Positions 61,441-64,000 of a stretch of 64,000 nucleotides of DNA are shown here, in pieces (position 1 is the stretch's first letter; the number at the start of each line of letters is the position of its first letter). A program made the translations under genes and the position numbers. The DNA is from Actinomadura sp. NBRC 104425 (lineage in GTDB: Bacteria > Actinomycetota > Actinomycetes > Streptosporangiales > Streptosporangiaceae). Below the pieces are notes generated by a model. It had not been told where the DNA came from and did no database searches. It was given only the letters and a program-made list of their open reading frames with translations. The stretch is from assembly GCF_030269545.1 (NCBI RefSeq), contig NZ_BSTN01000001.1, positions 203,204 to 267,203 of the forward strand, in the 5' to 3' direction.

Positions 61441-63000
61441 CTACCCTCCTGTACCCTCCGTAACCGCCCTGCCCAACAGTTCGGCGGCGCGCGCCAGGCG
61501 CGCCTCCGGCAGCCGGGCGTAGCCGAGCACCAGCGCGGGCGCGGCCAGCCCGGCGCGCGCGGCCGACCACATCGGCGTCGCCCCCGCCACCGCCACCCCG
61601 GCGCGGGCTGCGGACGCGACGACGGCCTCCTCGTCGCATCCCCTGGGCAGCTCCAGGTACAGGTGGATCCCGGCGGAGATGCCGCGCACCACCGCGTCGG
61701 GCACGTGGGTGCGCAGCGCCGACACCAGGGCGTCGCGGCGGGAGCGGTACTGCCGCCGCATGACCCGCAAGTGCCGGTCGTATCCGCCGTCGGCGATGAA
61801 GCGCGCCAGCGCGTGCTGCTCCAGTGCGGGGCTGCCGAGGTCGGTGTGGGCGCGGTAGGCGCGCAGCCGTTCGGCCAGGTGCGGCGGCGCCACGGCCCAG
61901 CCCAGCCGCATGGCCGGGGCCAGGGACTTGCTCACCGACCCGAACAGCACGACGTGTTCGGGCGCGATGCCCTGGATGCACCCGACGGGATCGCGGTCGT
62001 AGCGGAACTCGGCGTCGTAGTCGTCCTCCAGGATGACGCCCCCCGTCCTGCGCGCCCATGCGACGAGGGCGGCGCGGCGGTGGGGGGCCATCACCACGCC
62101 GGTGGGGTACTGGTGCGCGGGCGTCACCAGCACCGCGCGCGCCCGGGTGCGGGCGAGCGCGTCGACGTCCAGGCCGTCGCGGTCCACCGGGACGCGCTCC
62201 AGCCGCATCCCGGCCGCCTCCAGCATCGGCAGCTGCCGCACGCTCGTGGGGTCCTCCACGGCCAGGACGCGGTGCCCCTCCTCGGCCAGCAGCCGCACCG
62301 TGATCGCAAGGCCCTGCGCCACCCCGTTCATCACCAGCACCTGCCTCGGCTCGGCGTGCAGGGCGCGGACCCGGCCGAGGTATGCGGCCAGTGCCGCGCG
62401 CAGCGCGGGCACGCCCGCCGGGTCGGGGTAGGCCAGGTCCTCGTTCGGCACGTCGCGCAGTACCGCGCGCATCGTCGCCAGCCAGCGCGCTCTCGGGAAG
62501 GCGGACAGGTCGGGGAGGCCGGGCCACAGGTCGTAGGTGAACTCCAAGCGCGCGTCCCGCGGCACGGCGGCGGGTTCGTCCACCGCGGCCGTCCCGCTGC
62601 CGTGGGACGGCGCGTCGACGGCGGGCGCCCTGCGCACGGTGGCCTTCGGCTGCGGGCCGGGGGCGGTGTGCGCGGCGTCCCAGGGGGCGAGGCGGGGCGG
62701 CGGGGGCTCGTCGGGGCGGGCCAGGGGCGCGACCCGCGTGCCGTCCCCGCGCCGCGCGAGGAGGAAGCCCTCGGCGACCAGTTGCTCGTAGGCGGCGACC
62801 ACCACACCGCGGGAGACGTCGAGGTCACGGGAAAGGTCACGGCTGGACGGCAGCCGCGTCCCCGGGGCCAGCCGCCCCGAGCGGATCGCCGCGCGGAATC
62901 CTGCGGCTATCTGTGCGGCCAGCCGTCCGGCGGACCGGTCGAGGGGAAGATGCAGATCCGTCACATCAGGTTCAGCGTTCCCGACGCCGTATCCCGTCAC
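61441..63000 (-). CDS. MocR/PdxR-type GntR-aminotransferase regulator
   Basis: A 519-residue protein (GTG 63000; GTG 62964 is the alternative). The N-terminal winged helix is GntR-type (GRLAAQIAAGFRAAIRSGRL; GTRLPSSRDLSRDLDVSRGV). The C-terminal part (about 145-515) is a fold-type I aminotransferase; the PLP-Lys is in LFGSVSKSLAPAMRLGW (about 365) with DDYDAEFRYDRDPVG upstream. Members regulate vitamin B6, GABA or taurine genes. The target here is unknown; the neighbours do not reveal it. Confidence 0.9.
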   Translation of the reverse strand: MTGYGVGNAEPDVTDLHLPLDRSAGRLAAQIAAGFRAAIRSGRLAPGTRLPSSRDLSRDLDVSRGVVVAAYEQLVAEGFLLARRGDGTRVAPLARPDEPPPPRLAPWDAAHTAPGPQPKATVRRAPAVDAPSHGSGTAAVDEPAAVPRDARLEFTYDLWPGLPDLSAFPRARWLATMRAVLRDVPNEDLAYPDPAGVPALRAALAAYLGRVRALHAEPRQVLVMNGVAQGLAITVRLLAEEGHRVLAVEDPTSVRQLPMLEAAGMRLERVPVDRDGLDVDALARTRARAVLVTPAHQYPTGVVMAPHRRAALVAWARRTGGVILEDDYDAEFRYDRDPVGCIQGIAPEHVVLFGSVSKSLAPAMRLGWAVAPPHLAERLRAYRAHTDLGSPALEQHALARFIADGGYDRHLRVMRRQYRSRRDALVSALRTHVPDAVVRGISAGIHLYLELPRGCDEEAVVASAARAGVAVAGATPMWSAARAGLAAPALVLGYARLPEARLARAAELLGRAVTEGTGG

Positions 63001-63139
63001 CCGTGGACCATGAGGCCCGTGCCCCAGCGCCGCCTTACCGGCGCGGCGGTCGTACGCTGTAGGGCGGCCCCACCGGAAGCCCGGGCCGCTCCCCAGCCGG
63101 GTGCGCGCCCGCGAGCAAGACAGCGCGCGAGGTACATCG

Positions 63140-64000
63140 ATGCCCGAGTTCTCCTACACCGACCTGCTGCCGACCGGCCCGGACGACACCGAGTACCGGC
63201 TGCTGACGTCCGAGGGCGTGTCGACGTTCGAGGCGGGCGGGCGGAGGTTCCTGCAGGTCGAGCCGGAGGCGCTGCGGCTGCTCACCGAGACCGCGATGCG
63301 CGACATCGCGCACCTGCTGCGGCCCGCGCACCTGGCGCAGCTGCGCAAGATCCTGGACGACCCCGAGGCCAGCCCCAACGACCGGTTCGTGGCGCTGGAC
63401 CTGCTGAAGAACGCGGGCATCGCCTCCGGCGGCGTGCTGCCGATGTGCCAGGACACCGGCACCGCGATCGTCATGGGCAAGCGGGGCCGGCACGTGCTCA
63501 CCGACGGCCGCGACGAAGAGCACATCTCCCGCGGCGTGTACGACGCCTACACCCGGCTGAACCTGCGCTACTCCCAGATGGCGCCGCTGACCATGTGGGA
63601 GGAGAAGAACACCGGCAACAACCTACCCGCGCAGATCGAGCTGTACGCCACGTCCGACGACGCCTACAAGTTCCTGTTCATGGCCAAGGGCGGAGGCAGC
63701 GCCAACAAGTCGTTCCTGTACCAGGAGACCAAGGCCGTCCTGAACCCCAAGCGGATGATGTCCTTCCTGGAGGAGAAGATCCGCTCGCTGGGCACGGCGG
63801 CGTGCCCGCCATACCACCTGGCGATCGTGGTGGGCGGCACGTCCGCCGAGTACGCGCTCAAGACCGCCAAGTACGCCTCCGCGCGCTACCTGGACACGCT
63901 GCCCACCGAGGGCTCCCCGCTCGGCCACGGCTTCCGCGACCTGGAGCTGGAGCAGCAGGTGTTCGAGCTGACCCAGCGGCTCGGCATCGGCGCGCAGTTC
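63140..64000 (+). CDS. fum: Class I fumarate hydratase, N-terminal part (runs off window end)
   Basis: 287 residues up to the edge. ATG 63140 follows GAGGT at six bases. It is the oxygen-labile [4Fe-4S] type: [17 protein letters not shown] and [20 protein letters not shown] carry cluster Cys, with [12 protein letters not shown] nearby. It hydrates fumarate to malate in the TCA cycle. The class-I enzyme follows glpX at a distance as in mycobacteria, where fum is next to glpX. Confidence 0.93.
   Translation, partial: MPEFSYTDLLPTGPDDTEYRLLTSEGVSTFEAGGRRFLQVEPEALRLLTETAMRDIAHLLRPAHLAQLRKILDDPEASPNDRFVALDLLKNAGIASGGVLPMCQDTGTAIVMGKRGRHVLTDGRDEEHISRGVYDAYTRLNLRYSQMAPLTMWEEKNTGNNLPAQIELYATSDDAYKFLFMAKGGGSANKSFLYQETKAVLNPKRMMSFLEEKIRSLGTAACPPYHLAIVVGGTSAEYALKTAKYASARYLDTLPTEGSPLGHGFRDLELEQQVFELTQRLGIGAQF

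Overview
The window reads as chromosomal DNA of a very GC-rich actinobacterium. Evidence: GC-rich third codon positions, many GTG/TTG starts, ATGA/GTGA-coupled operons, DUF397 and XRE/DUF5753 regulators, and a gene order (ychF, DUF6542, ispH, lipid-droplet-associated protein, xseA, xseB, DUF4245, glpX, fumarase) that I recall as the Mycobacterium Rv1112-Rv1098c neighbourhood. The style (Tad locus, Tcp-like type IV secretion operon, abaA/whiJ-type regulators) suggests Streptosporangiales, perhaps Thermomonosporaceae; that is inference.

Layout. 1-8232 (minus): a Tad-pilus operon (zinc-ribbon protein, CpaB/RcpC, CpaE/TadZ, two TadE-like pseudopilins, TadA, TadB, TadC) coupled to a sensor histidine kinase that leaves the window. 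9336-15881: an accessory region with two lipoproteins, a polymorphic toxin with a Hint domain and CdiA-CT-like C-terminus, its likely immunity gene, further orphan immunity-like ORFs, and debris (a Hint remnant, an exact-length 91-bp duplication, a decayed lipoprotein copy). 16103-24131 (plus): a compact, uncharacterised operon of DUF4282 membrane protein, membrane-anchored Ser/Thr kinase, coiled-coil protein, ClpB-like AAA+ ATPase, NrdG-like radical SAM protein and double zinc-ribbon/FHA protein. 24205-32255: typA, a c-di-AMP riboswitch with its NlpC/P60 hydrolase, an RsbW-like ATPase pair, an XRE regulator with three tandem DUF397 genes, a NUDIX hydrolase and a Mut7-C protein. 32328-43779 (minus): a Tcp/VirB-like type IV secretion operon without relaxase or coupling protein in view. 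44320-64000: the conserved core block with added esterase, rmuC, MFS/MarR, TetR, ABC exporter, MFS, MocR-type regulator and a class I fumarase running off the end.

How the parts may work together. The Tad operon builds a pilus or secretion machine; the toxin beside it starts with a prepilin-like hydrophobic leader, so it could be exported or anchored by Tad, which is a testable inference. The six-gene operon couples protein phosphorylation (kinase), phosphothreonine reading (FHA), protein unfolding (AAA+) and radical chemistry (rSAM activase) at the membrane; no glycyl-radical enzyme or other obvious substrate is encoded with it. This is my best candidate for an undescribed system. The rest is ordinary chromosome with some nice regulatory sites: a c-di-AMP riboswitch, a double MarR-type operator, a TetR-type inverted repeat and several bidirectional terminators.
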